DNA of 64,000 bases, from NCBI GenBank assembly GCA_016432725.1, contig JACJDG010000003.1, positions 4,774,001 through 4,838,000 on the forward strand, given 5' to 3'. The translations under genes were made by a program, and so were the position numbers. Below the pieces are notes generated by a model, which did not search any database, was not told the origin of the DNA, and saw only the letters and a program-made list of their open reading frames with translations. The DNA comes from Streptomyces sp. DHE7-1. Its GTDB lineage: Bacteria > Actinomycetota > Actinomycetes > Streptomycetales > Streptomycetaceae. Below are positions 1-8,200 of this stretch, piece by piece; the first letter of the stretch is position 1, and every line of letters begins with the position of its first letter.

Positions 1-80
1 CGCGGGAACTTCCCGCCGACGTACAGCTTGTAGGTCTTGAAGACCGACAGCCGCTCGATCTTCTCGGACTTCTCAGACAT
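1..80 (-). CDS. aldehyde dehydrogenase family protein, N-terminus only (cut by window edge)
   Basis: Reading leftward from an ATG at 78-80 gives MSEKSEKIERL followed by VFKTYKLYVGGKFPR, which resembles the first beta-strand of an aldehyde dehydrogenase (typically YVGGKF or similar). The start overlaps the stop of the upstream aldehyde dehydrogenase by 8 nt, so the two are probably translationally coupled and form an operon with deoC. Only about 26 residues are inside the window, so the catalytic Cys and Glu cannot be checked. Confidence 0.7.
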   Translation of the reverse strand, partial: MSEKSEKIERLSVFKTYKLYVGGKFP

Positions 81-1507
81 CGAGGTATGCCTCCAGGCCG
101 TGGCGGCCGCCCTCGCGGCCGAAGCCCGACTCCTTGAAGCCGCCGAACGGCGAGGTCGGGTCGAACTTGTTGAACGTGTTGGACCAGACGACACCGGCGC
201 GCAGCTTGCCCGCGACGGCCAGGATCCGGGAGCCCTTCTCGGTCCAGATGCCCGCCGACAGGCCGTAGGCGGTGTTGTTGGCCTTGGCGACCGCCTCGTC
301 GGGCGTGCGGAAGGTGAGCACCGACAGCACCGGGCCGAAGATCTCGTCACGGGCGATGGTGTGCGCCTGGGTGACGTTCGTGAACAGCGTCGGCGCGAAC
401 CAGTAGCCCGAACCCGGCAGTTCGCAGGCGGGGGACCAGCGCTCGGCGCCCTCCGCCTCGCCCTGCTCGGCGAGCGCGGTGATCCGGGCGAGCTGCTCGG
501 CGGAGTTGATCGCGCCGATGTCGGTGTTCTTGTCGAGCGGGTCGCCCAGCCGCAGGGTGGTCAGCCGGCGCTTGAGGGAGTCGAGCAGCTCGTCGTGGAT
601 CGACTCCTGGACCAGCAGCCGGGAGCCCGCGCAGCAGACCTGGCCCTGGTTGAAGAAGATGCCGTTCACGATGCCCTCGACGGCCTGGTCGATCGGCGCG
701 TCGTCGAAGACGATGTTGGCGCCCTTGCCGCCCAGTTCGAGGGTGAGCTTCTTGCGGGTGCCGGCGACGGTCCGCGCGATCTCCTTGCCGACGTTCGTCG
801 ACCCGGTGAACGCGACCTTGTTCACGTCCGGGTGCGCGACGAGCGCGGCGCCCGCGTCGCCGTAGCCTGGGAGGATGTTGACGACGCCCCTGGGCAGGCC
901 CGCCTGGCGGCAGATGTCCGCGAAGAACAGGGCCGACAGGGGGTGGTCTCGGCCGGCTTCAGCACGACCGTGTTGCCGGTCGCCAGCGCCGGGGCGATCT
1001 TCCACGCCAGCATCAGCAGCGGGAAGTTCCACGGGATCACCTGGCCGGCGACGCCGAGGGCTTCGGGTCCGTGCCGAACCCGGCGTGGCCGAGCTTGTCG
1101 GCCCAGCCCGCGTAGTAGAAGAAGTGCGCGGCGACCAGCGGGAGGTCCGCGTCCCGGGTCTCCTTGATCGGCTTGCCGTTGTCCAGCGTCTCCAGCACCG
1201 CCAGCTCGCGGCTGCGCTCCTGGATGATGCGGGCGATGCGGAACAGGTACTTGGCGCGCTCGGAGCCGGGCAGCGCCGACCACTTCTCGAACGCCTTGCG
1301 GGCCGCCTTCACGGCGCGGTCGACGTCCTCGGCGCCGGCCTGCGCGACCTCGGAGAGCACCTCCTCCGTCGACGGGGAGACCGTCTTGAAGACCTTGCCG
1401 GCGGCGGCGTCGGTGAACTCGCCGTCGATGAACAGGCCGTAGGAGGGGGCGATGTCGACGACCGCGCGGGACTCGGGCGCCGGTGCGTAATCGAATGCGG
1501 ATGCCAT
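73..1507 (-). CDS. NAD(P)-dependent aldehyde dehydrogenase (two apparent frameshifts)
   Basis: Cytosolic aldehyde dehydrogenase that oxidises an aldehyde to the acid with NAD(P). The N-terminal strand reads YGLFIDGEF. The cofactor-site segment VIPWNFPLL is seen in a second frame. The general-base segment LTLELGGKG and the nucleophile segment GQVCCAGSR are present. The frame breaks near 1065 and again near 940. Adding one base at each gives a 478-residue protein of normal family length, so these look like sequencing deletions in G/C runs. It begins 5 nt after deoC and overlaps the next aldehyde dehydrogenase by 8 nt. In this operon the natural substrate is plausibly the acetaldehyde released by deoxyribose-phosphate aldolase; that is inference from context. 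Confidence 0.85.
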
Positions 1508-1512
1508 GGTGA

Positions 1513-2478
1513 TCAGTCCACCGTCACGTAGTCGGGGCCGGAGTAGCGGCCGGTGGCCAGCTTCTGACGCTGCATCAGCAGGTCGTTCAGGAGCGAGGAG
1601 GCGCCGAAGCGGAACCAGTGGTTGTCCAGCCAGTCCTCGCCCGCGGTCTCGTTGACCAGGACCAGGAACTTGACGGCGTCCTTGGTGGTGCGGATGCCGC
1701 CGGCCGGCTTCACGCCGATCTGGACGCCGGTCTGGGCGCGGAAGTCGCGCACGGCCTCCAGCATGAGGAGAGTGTTGGCGGGCGTGGCGTTCACCGCCAC
1801 CTTGCCGGTCGACGTCTTGATGAAGTCGGCGCCCGCGATCATGCCCAGCCAGCTCGCCCGGCGGATGTTGTCGTACGTCGACAGCTCGCCGGTCTCGAAG
1901 ATGACCTTCAGCCGGGCGCTGGTGCCGCAGGCCTCCTTCACGGCGACGATCTCGTCGTAGACCTTGAGGTAGTCACCCGCGAGGAACGCGCCACGGTCGA
2001 TGACCATGTCGATCTCGTCGGCGCCCGCCGCGACGGCGTCCCGGACGTCGGCCAGCTTCACCCCGAGGGCGGCCCGGCCGGCCGGGAAGGCGGTGGCGAC
2101 CGAGGCGACCTTCACGCCGGAACCGGCGACGGCCTCCTTTGCGGTGGCCACCATGTCGGGGTAGACGCAGACGGCCGCGGTCGCGGGGGTGGCGCGGTCG
2201 GTGGGGTCGGGATGGACCGCCTTGGCGCCGAGCGCCCGGACCTTGCCCGGGGTGTCCGCGCCTTCCAGCGTCGTCAGGTCGACCATCGAGATGGCGAGGT
2301 CGATGGCGTACGCCTTCGCGGTGGTCTTGATGGATCGGGTGCCGAGAGACGCGGCGCGCGCCTCCAGGCCGACCGCGTCGACGCCGGGCAGCCCGTGGAG
2401 GAAGCGGCGCAGCGTGCTGTCGGACGCGGTGACGTCAGCGAAAGGCTGTGCGGGGGATGCAGTGGTGGGCATGGTCAC
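1513..2478 (-). CDS. deoC: deoxyribose-phosphate aldolase
   Basis: Cleaves 2-deoxyribose-5-phosphate to acetaldehyde and glyceraldehyde-3-phosphate. The 321-residue TIM-barrel protein contains the Schiff-base lysine segment DFIKTSTGK and downstream GVKPAGGIRT, both typical of the class I aldolase family. It is longer than the E. coli enzyme, with an N-terminal extension as I expect for actinobacterial members. The GTG at 2478 gives MTMPTTAS; an ATG two codons inside is equally possible. The gene leads a minus-strand operon with two aldehyde dehydrogenases. A 12-bp palindrome lies 13 nt upstream of the start and is shared with the purine nucleoside phosphorylase gene, suggesting common repression. 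Confidence 0.95.
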   Translation of the reverse strand: MTMPTTASPAQPFADVTASDSTLRRFLHGLPGVDAVGLEARAASLGTRSIKTTAKAYAIDLAISMVDLTTLEGADTPGKVRALGAKAVHPDPTDRATPATAAVCVYPDMVATAKEAVAGSGVKVASVATAFPAGRAALGVKLADVRDAVAAGADEIDMVIDRGAFLAGDYLKVYDEIVAVKEACGTSARLKVIFETGELSTYDNIRRASWLGMIAGADFIKTSTGKVAVNATPANTLLMLEAVRDFRAQTGVQIGVKPAGGIRTTKDAVKFLVLVNETAGEDWLDNHWFRFGASSLLNDLLMQRQKLATGRYSGPDYVTVD

Positions 2479-2491
2479 CAGACGAGCATAT

Positions 2492-2503
2492 CTACGCGCG
2501 TAG
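2492..2503. promoter_or_regulatory. palindromic operator candidate upstream of deoC
   Basis: CTACGCGCGTAG is a perfect 12-bp palindrome, 13 nt upstream of the deoC start. The identical dodecamer occurs at 5953-5964 ahead of the purine nucleoside phosphorylase gene. It is close enough to the start to block initiation when bound. The cognate regulator is not identifiable from sequence. Confidence 0.6.
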
Positions 2504-2610
2504 CGGATGTATACCCCCGGGTGCTCACAGCACCCGTCCGGCGATCACGGACGAGCGCCCGGCACGGGGTGCGCGGGAGCGCATCGCCGGCGTCGGGCAC
2601 AATCGGCACC

Positions 2611-3285
2611 ATGACGACCCCGGACCACCAGTCACCCGAGCCGCGGCCCACCGCCAAGGACGTGATCTACCGCTCGCCCATGGCACTCGTGGCCGGTGTG
2701 CTGCTGCTGGCGCTCGCCTGCTGGCTGGGCTTCGACGCGCTGGTCCGCGGGCACGGGCGCACCCCCTGGCTGGCGCTCGCCGCGCTGATCCTCGCCGTGC
2801 CGCTGGTGGTCGCCTTCACGCTGCGCCCGGCGGTCTTCTCGGGCGAGGACCGGCTCCGGGTCCGCAACCCCTTCCGGTCGGTCACCCTGCCCTGGGGCGA
2901 GGTCGCCTCGCTGCGCTCCGGCTACACCAACGAGGTCGTCGCCAATTCCGGCGACAAGTACCAGCTCTGGGCCATCCCCGTCTCGCTGCGCGCCCGCAAG
3001 AAGGCGGCGCGCCGGCAGGCCCGCGTGGACGCGGCGGCCCGGGGCGGCCGCTCGGGCGGGTTCGGCGGGCTCGGCCTCGGCGGCGTGCTCGGCGGCACCG
3101 GCGACGATGACGGGCCGACCCGGGCGGAGTCCGACCAGATCATCGCCGACCTGCGGGCCACCGCGGAGCGCCGGGGCCCGGCCGGGACGGCCCAGGGCGA
3201 TGTGACGGTGCGCTGGGCCTACGAGGTGATCGCCCCCGCCGTGGCCGGGGCGGTGCTGCTCGTGGTGCTGCTGGCGGTGGGCTGA
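2611..3285 (+). CDS. PH domain-containing membrane protein
   Basis: A 224-residue protein starting at the ATG after AATCGGCACC. Two hydrophobic helices at about residues 26-43 and 51-68 are followed by a small soluble domain (RVRNPFRSVTLPWGEVASL) of the bacterial PH/bPH type. A basic and then Gly-rich linker (GFGGLGLGGVLGG) leads to a C-terminal membrane helix (VIAPAVAGAVLLVVLLAVG). Family members are common in actinomycetes and have no established function. It is transcribed divergently from deoC, and the deoC palindrome lies in their shared intergenic region. It ends convergently against the mutase gene across a strong terminator. Confidence 0.8.
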   Translation: MTTPDHQSPEPRPTAKDVIYRSPMALVAGVLLLALACWLGFDALVRGHGRTPWLALAALILAVPLVVAFTLRPAVFSGEDRLRVRNPFRSVTLPWGEVASLRSGYTNEVVANSGDKYQLWAIPVSLRARKKAARRQARVDAAARGGRSGGFGGLGLGGVLGGTGDDDGPTRAESDQIIADLRATAERRGPAGTAQGDVTVRWAYEVIAPAVAGAVLLVVLLAVG

Positions 3286-3324
3286 GTCCGGCGGGCGGCC
3301 GCCGTCCCGCACCGCCCCGAAGAA

Positions 3325-3357
3325 CCGCGGGCCCGCCCTGTGGGGGCGGGCCCGCGG
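3325..3357. terminator. bidirectional intrinsic terminator
   Basis: A perfect 14-bp stem (CCGCGGGCCCGCCC paired with its complement) with a short loop lies between the convergent PH-domain gene and the phosphohexomutase gene, positioned to end both transcripts. Confidence 0.8.
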
Positions 3358-3365
3358 TACCGGCG

Positions 3366-5009
3366 TCAGAGGCCCGCTGCCGCCGACAGGTCGCGCTTGA
3401 GGGCCGTCAGGAGTTCGGTGGCCCTGGTGCGCGCCGCCGGGAGGGCGGTGCGGTCGGGGGCCGGGACGACGACCTCCAGGTAGCACTTCAGCTTGGGCTC
3501 GGTGCCGCTGGGGCGGACGATGACCCGGGCGCCGTCGAGCGTGTAGCGCAGGCCGTCGGTGGGCGGGAGCCGGTCCGTGCCCAGCGTCAGGTCCTCGGCG
3601 CGGGTGATGGCCAGGCCGGCCAGCTCGGCCGGGGCCGCTCGCGCAGCCGGCGCATCGCGTCCGAGATGACGGAGAGGTCCTCGACGCGCACCGAGAGCTG
3701 GTCGGTCGCGTGCAGCCCGTGCTCCACGGCCAGGTCGTCGAGCAGGTCGAGCAGGGTGCGGCCCTGCTCCTTGAGCACCGAGGCCAGCTCGGTGACCAGC
3801 AGCGCGGCGGTGATGCCGTCCTTGTCCCGCACGCCCTCCGGGTCGACGCAGTAGCCGAGCGCCTCCTCGTAGCCGTAGCGCAGGCCCTCCACACGGGCGA
3901 TCCACTTGAAGCCGGTCAGGGTCTCCTCGTACGGGAGCTTCGCGCTCTCGGCGATACGGCCGAGCAGGGAGGAGGAGACGATCGACTCGGCGAAGGTGCC
4001 GGTGGCCCCGCGCCCGACCAGATGGGCGGCGAGCAGCGAGCCCACCTCGTCGCCGCGCAGCATCCGCCACTCGTCGCCGTCCCGGACGGCCACGGCGCAG
4101 CGGTCGGCGTCCGGGTCGTTGGCGATGACCAGGTCCGGGCCGGTGGCCCGGGCGCACGCGAACGCCAGGTCCATGGCACCCGGCTCCTCCGGGTTGGGAA
4201 AGGCCACCGTCGGGAAGTCCGGGTCAGGGTCGGCCTGCTCGGCGACCAGCACCGGCTCCGGGAACCCGGCCCGGGCGAACGCGGCCAGCAGGACGTCCCG
4301 GCCGACGCCGTGCATCGCCGTGTAGACCGTGCGTGCGGTGCGCGGGGAGCCGGCGGCCAGGACGGCGTCCGTACGGGCCAGATAGGCGTCCAGGACCGAG
4401 TCGTCCAGCGTCTCCCAGCCGGACTCCGGACGCGGGACGTCGTTCAGCGAGGCGATCGCGTCGATCTCGGCGGCGATCTCCGCGTCGGCGGGCGGGACGA
4501 TCTGGGAGCCGTCGCCGAGGTAGACCTTGTAGCCGTTGTCCCGGGCGGGTTGTGACTGGCGGTGACCTCCACGCCCGCGACCGCGCCCAGGTGCCGGACG
4601 GCGAACGCCAGGACCGGGGTGGGCAGGGGCGCGGCAGCACGGCGGCCCGCAGGCCCGCGCCGGTCACCACGGCGGCGGTGTCCCGCGCGAAGTCGGCGGA
4701 CATGTGGCGGGCGTCGTAGCCGACGACGACCAGCCCGGCGTCCCCGCTGCCGTGGGAGGCCCCGTTCTTCTTCAGGTACGCGGCGAGACCGGCCGCGGCA
4801 CGGATGACGACGGCGCGGTTCATGCGCATCGGGCCGGCGCCCAGCTCGCCGCGCAGGCCCGCGGTGCCGAACTGGAGGGTGCCGGAGAACCGCGCGCGCA
4901 GTTCGGCCACGTCACCGGCGTCGATCAGCCCCGCCAGTTCCTCGCGGGTGCGCGGGTCGGGGTCCTCGGCGAGCCATGCCTTGGCCTTGGCGATGAGTTC
5001 GTCGTGCAC
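3366..5009 (-). CDS. alpha-D-phosphohexomutase (phosphoglucomutase/phosphomannomutase family), three apparent frameshifts
   Basis: Intramolecular phosphate transfer on sugar phosphates. The phosphoserine loop VTASHNPP, the metal loop NDPDADRCAV and the C-terminal phosphate-binding segment VRPSGTEPKLKCYLE are all present but spread over several frames. Breaks fall near 4630, 4550 and 3630. One base restored at each gives 548 residues, normal for the long actinobacterial phospho-sugar mutases. Start GTG 5009 follows a good ribosome site (GAGGAGAGG). It lies 93 nt downstream of the purine nucleoside phosphorylase gene on the same strand. That position suggests it could supply the deoxyribose-1-phosphate to deoxyribose-5-phosphate step, although family assignment alone points to hexose phosphates. 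Confidence 0.88.
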
Positions 5010-5102
5010 CTTGGGATCAACCTCTCCTCAGTTCCTGCCGGAGGCGTCGCCCCCGGACCCCCGTTCCGCGCCGCCCCACCGGTCCGGCGGGCGGGCGGTC
5101 GC

Positions 5103-5927
5103 TCAGATCCTGCCCAGTACCTGCGTCAGCAGCTGCCCCATGCGCGCCGCCGAGTCGCGGCCCGCCTGCAGGACCTCCTCGTGGTTCAGCGGTTCGCCGG
5201 TCATGCCCGCGGCGAGGTTGGTGACCAGGGAGATGCCCAGCACCTCGGCGCCGGCCTCGCGGGCGGCGATCGCCTCGAGCACCGTGGACATGCCGACCAG
5301 GTCCGCGCCGATGACGCGGGCCATGCGGATCTCCGCCGGGGTCTCGTAGTGCGGGCCGGGGAACTGCGCGTAGACGCCCTCCTCCAGGCTGGAGTCGATC
5401 TCCTTGCACAGGGCGCGCAGGCGCGGGGAGTAGAGGTCGGTGAGGTCGACGAAGTTGGCGCCGACGATCGGCGAGGTCGCCGTCAGGTTGATGTGATCGC
5501 TGATCAGCACCGGCTGGCCGGGGCGCATGCCCTCGCGCAGGCCGCCGCAGCCGTTGGTGAGGACCACGGTCTTGCAGCCGGCGGCGACGGCCGTGCGGAC
5601 GCCGTGCGCGACGGCGGCGACCCCGCGGCCCTCGTAGTAGTGCGTGCGGCCCAGGAAGACCAGGGCGCGCTTGTCACCGAAGGAGTACGAGCGGATCTTT
5701 CCGCCGTGCCCCTCGACGGCCGGCGGCGGGAAGCCGGGCAGCTCGGTGACCTGGAACTCGGCGTCGGGGGCGCCCAGGGCGTCGACGGCCGGAGCCCAGC
5801 CGGAGCCCATCACGAGGGCGACGTCGTGGGTCTCGGCGCCGGTCAGTTCGCGCAGGCGCGCGGCGGCGGCGTCGGCGGCGGCGTAGGGGTCGCCCTGGAT
5901 GTCGTCCGGAAGAAGAGATGCGTTCAC
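5103..5927 (-). CDS. purine nucleoside phosphorylase
   Basis: Phosphorolysis of (deoxy)purine nucleosides to the base and (deoxy)ribose-1-phosphate. The 274-residue protein matches the trimeric inosine/guanosine class. It has the phosphate loop VMGSGWAPAVD, the segment LTNGCGGLREG and the nucleoside-site segment YETPAEIRMAR followed by GADLVGMSTV. GTG start at 5927 (MNASLLPDD). The dodecamer palindrome shared with deoC lies 25 nt upstream. The phosphohexomutase follows downstream on the same strand, so salvage and breakdown genes form one cluster. Confidence 0.93.
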   Translation of the reverse strand: MNASLLPDDIQGDPYAAADAAAARLRELTGAETHDVALVMGSGWAPAVDALGAPDAEFQVTELPGFPPPAVEGHGGKIRSYSFGDKRALVFLGRTHYYEGRGVAAVAHGVRTAVAAGCKTVVLTNGCGGLREGMRPGQPVLISDHINLTATSPIVGANFVDLTDLYSPRLRALCKEIDSSLEEGVYAQFPGPHYETPAEIRMARVIGADLVGMSTVLEAIAAREAGAEVLGISLVTNLAAGMTGEPLNHEEVLQAGRDSAARMGQLLTQVLGRI

Positions 5928-5952
5928 GCCGACGAGGGTAGCCGGTTCTCTC

Positions 5953-5964
5953 CTACGCGCGTAG
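5953..5964. promoter_or_regulatory. palindromic operator candidate upstream of purine nucleoside phosphorylase
   Basis: Second copy of CTACGCGCGTAG, identical in all 12 bases to the site ahead of deoC. No third exact copy was noticed elsewhere in the window by eye. It marks the two transcription starts of the deoxynucleoside catabolic cluster. Confidence 0.6.
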
Positions 5965-6053
5965 ATGACAGAGGCAACGGGATGGCGATCGTTGTCTTGT
6001 CGTTTCCAACGAGACGTGGGTCCCGTCCTGCCGGCCCCGGTGCGCGGCCGCGG

Positions 6054-6490
6054 CTAGCACGGCCGCTTGCGCAGCTCCATCACGTAGTCGTGGGGCGCGC
6101 CCGCCGACTCCGCCGAATCCGCGATCTCGCCCAGGTAGCGGGCCGAGGGCAGCCCGCCCTCGTAGCCGTTGAGGGCGTACGCCCAGGCCGGCTCCTCGCC
6201 GTCCAGGGTGTGCGCGCGGACCCGGACGCGGCGGTAGATCCCCAGACCCACGCCCTCCCACCGGTCGAGGGACTCCTCGTCCATCGGTGCGATGTCGTAC
6301 AGAGCGACGAAGACCTGGGCCCCGGGCTCCTCGACGATCGTCGCCAGCGCCCCTCCCAGCCGAGCTGCTCGCCGCCGAAGGTGAGCCGCCAGCCGTTCAG
6401 CCAGCCCACGGCGCGCTGCGGCGAGTGCGGGGCGCGGCGGGACATCAGCCGGGCGTCGAGGTTGCCGGCGTACGCGGCATAGAGCGACAT
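6054..6490 (-). CDS. gamma-glutamylcyclotransferase-fold protein (one apparent frameshift)
   Basis: The protein begins MSLYAAYAGNLDARLM; the Y-A-x-N/G-x-L pattern near the N-terminus is typical of the GGCT/AIG2 fold. After a break near 6345 it continues with VFVALYDIAPMDEESLD and RWEGVGLGIYRR. Restoring one base gives 145 residues. The middle of the protein carries an E-L-D-x-x-E-like segment (DEESLDRWEG) where the family's acidic catalytic residue would lie, but I cannot assign the substrate. It is transcribed divergently from the LpdA-like gene. Confidence 0.75.
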
Positions 6491-6585
6491 GCACGAAGGG
6501 TACGGCAGCCGAAACTCCCGTCCCGCACGTACCGCGGGCACCGGCCGGCGCCCCGGGGCAGTCGCACCTTGAAGCGTGCGGGACA

Positions 6586-8034
6586 ATGGGGTACGTGACT
6601 CGGATCGTGATCATCGGTGGCGGACCCGGCGGATATGAAGCGGCCCTGGTGGCCGCCCAGCTCGGCGCGGAGGTGACCGTCGTCGACTGCGACGGTCTGG
6701 GCGGAGCGTCGGTGCTGACCGACTGCGTGCCGTCGAAGACCCTTATCGCTACGGCCGAGGTGATGACCACCTTCGACTCCTCCTACGAGGAGCTGGGCAT
6801 CATCGTCGCCGACGACACCCCGCCGCTGGAGCAGGCGGCGCGCGTGGTCGGCGTGGACCTCGGGAAGGTCAACCGACGGGTCAAGCGCCTCGCGCTGGCC
6901 CAGTCCCACGACATCACCGCGTCCGTCACCCGGGCAGGCGCCCGCGTCATGCGCGGCCGCGGCCGGCTCGACGGCATGCAGGCCCTGGACGGTTCCCGCA
7001 AGGTCGTCGTCACCGCCGCCGACGGAACCGAGGAGACCCTCACCGCCGACGCCGTCCTCATCGCCACCGGCGGTCACCCGCGCGAGCTCCCCGACGCCCG
7101 CCCCGACGGCGAGCGCATCCTCAACTGGACGCAGGTCTACGACCTCAACGAGCTGCCGGAAGAGCTGATCGTGGTCGGCTCCGGCGTCACCGGCGCCGAG
7201 TTCGCCGGCGCCTACCAGGCGCTGGGGTCCAAGGTGACCCTGGTCTCCTCCCGCGACCGGGTGCTGCCGGGCGAGGACCCGGACGCCGCCGCGGTCCTCG
7301 AGGACGTCTTCCGCCGCCGCGGCATGAACGTCATGGCCCGCTCGCGCGCGCAGTCCGCCAAGCGCGTCGGCGACCGGGTCGAGGTGACGCTGGCCGACGG
7401 CCGGGTCATCACCGGTTCGCACTGCCTCATGGCCGTCGGCGCCATCCCCAACAGCGCGGGCCTGGGTCTGGAGGAGGCCGGCGTCAAGGTGCGCGACTCC
7501 GGGCACATCTGGACCGACAAGGTGTCGCGCACGACCGCGCCGGGCGTGTACGCGGCCGGTGACGTCACGGGCGTCTTCGCGCTCGCGTCCGTCGCGGCGA
7601 TGCAGGGGCGCATCGCCATGTACCACTTCCTCGGCGACGCGGTGGCCCCGCTGAACCTGAAGACGGTCTCCTCCAACGTCTTCACCGACCCCGAGATCGC
7701 CACCGTCGGCTACAGCCAGGCGGACGTGGACGCGGGCAAGATCGACGCCCGGGTGGTCAAGCTGCCCCTGCTGCGCAACCCGCGCGCGAAGATGCAGGGC
7801 ATCCGGGACGGCTTCGTCAAGATCTTCTGCCGGCCGGGCACCGGGATCGTCGTCGGCGGTGTCGTCGTCGCGCCGCGCGCCTCGGAACTGATCCACCCCA
7901 TCTCGATCGCCGTCGACAACAATCTGACGGTCGAGCAGATCGCGAACGCCTTCACGGTGTACCCCTCGCTTTCGGGGTCGATCGCCGAGGTGGCACGGCA
8001 GTTGCACACGCGCAAGGCCGGCATCGAGGCCTGA
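6586..8034 (+). CDS. NAD(P)H-quinone dehydrogenase, LpdA-like flavoprotein
   Basis: FAD/NAD(P) pyridine-nucleotide-disulfide reductase family member of 482 residues. The FAD motif GGGPGGYEAAL is at the N-terminus, a second dinucleotide motif GSGVTGAEFAG lies mid-protein, YAAGDVTGVFALA is near the end of the FAD domain, and the dimerisation domain is C-terminal. The redox motif reads GGASVLTDCVPSK. One of the two active-site cysteines of true dihydrolipoamide dehydrogenases is absent, so disulfide chemistry is unlikely. That matches the mycobacterial LpdA group, which reduces quinones. ATG 6586 was chosen, but GTG 6595 (MTRIVIIGG) is a plausible alternative. Confidence 0.9.
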   Translation: MGYVTRIVIIGGGPGGYEAALVAAQLGAEVTVVDCDGLGGASVLTDCVPSKTLIATAEVMTTFDSSYEELGIIVADDTPPLEQAARVVGVDLGKVNRRVKRLALAQSHDITASVTRAGARVMRGRGRLDGMQALDGSRKVVVTAADGTEETLTADAVLIATGGHPRELPDARPDGERILNWTQVYDLNELPEELIVVGSGVTGAEFAGAYQALGSKVTLVSSRDRVLPGEDPDAAAVLEDVFRRRGMNVMARSRAQSAKRVGDRVEVTLADGRVITGSHCLMAVGAIPNSAGLGLEEAGVKVRDSGHIWTDKVSRTTAPGVYAAGDVTGVFALASVAAMQGRIAMYHFLGDAVAPLNLKTVSSNVFTDPEIATVGYSQADVDAGKIDARVVKLPLLRNPRAKMQGIRDGFVKIFCRPGTGIVVGGVVVAPRASELIHPISIAVDNNLTVEQIANAFTVYPSLSGSIAEVARQLHTRKAGIEA

Positions 8035-8085
8035 CCCCCGGGACCGGCTTCCCGCTGGTCACAGGGAGTTGTCGAGCATGCGTAC

Positions 8086-8115
8086 GGTATAGGCGGGCGG
8101 ACTAGGTCCTATACC
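8086..8115. promoter_or_regulatory. inverted repeat upstream of deoR-family gene
   Basis: GGTATAGG at 8086-8093 is paired with CCTATACC at 8108-8115, a perfect 8-bp inverted repeat with 14 nt between arms. It lies 85 nt before the DeoR start and 51 nt after the LpdA-like stop. An autoregulatory operator is plausible; a weak stem-loop ending the upstream transcript is the alternative. Confidence 0.4.
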
Positions 8116-8200
8116 ACCTCCCGCCATGCCGTGCGAACAACTTCTGTTATTCGGCGCAAACTGCTGAAACCAGACGGTCGTTGGGGTTACTGTCAGTTTC

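Noticed and set aside
1618..2610. Long forward open frame antisense to deoC
   Set aside because: High-GC third-position shadow; low-complexity composition and no family resemblance, whereas the deoC strand is clear. The real gene in this frame starts at 2611.
4704..6482. Long forward open frame opposite the mutase and phosphorylase genes
   Set aside because: Shadow of two conserved minus-strand genes; no motif or start site.
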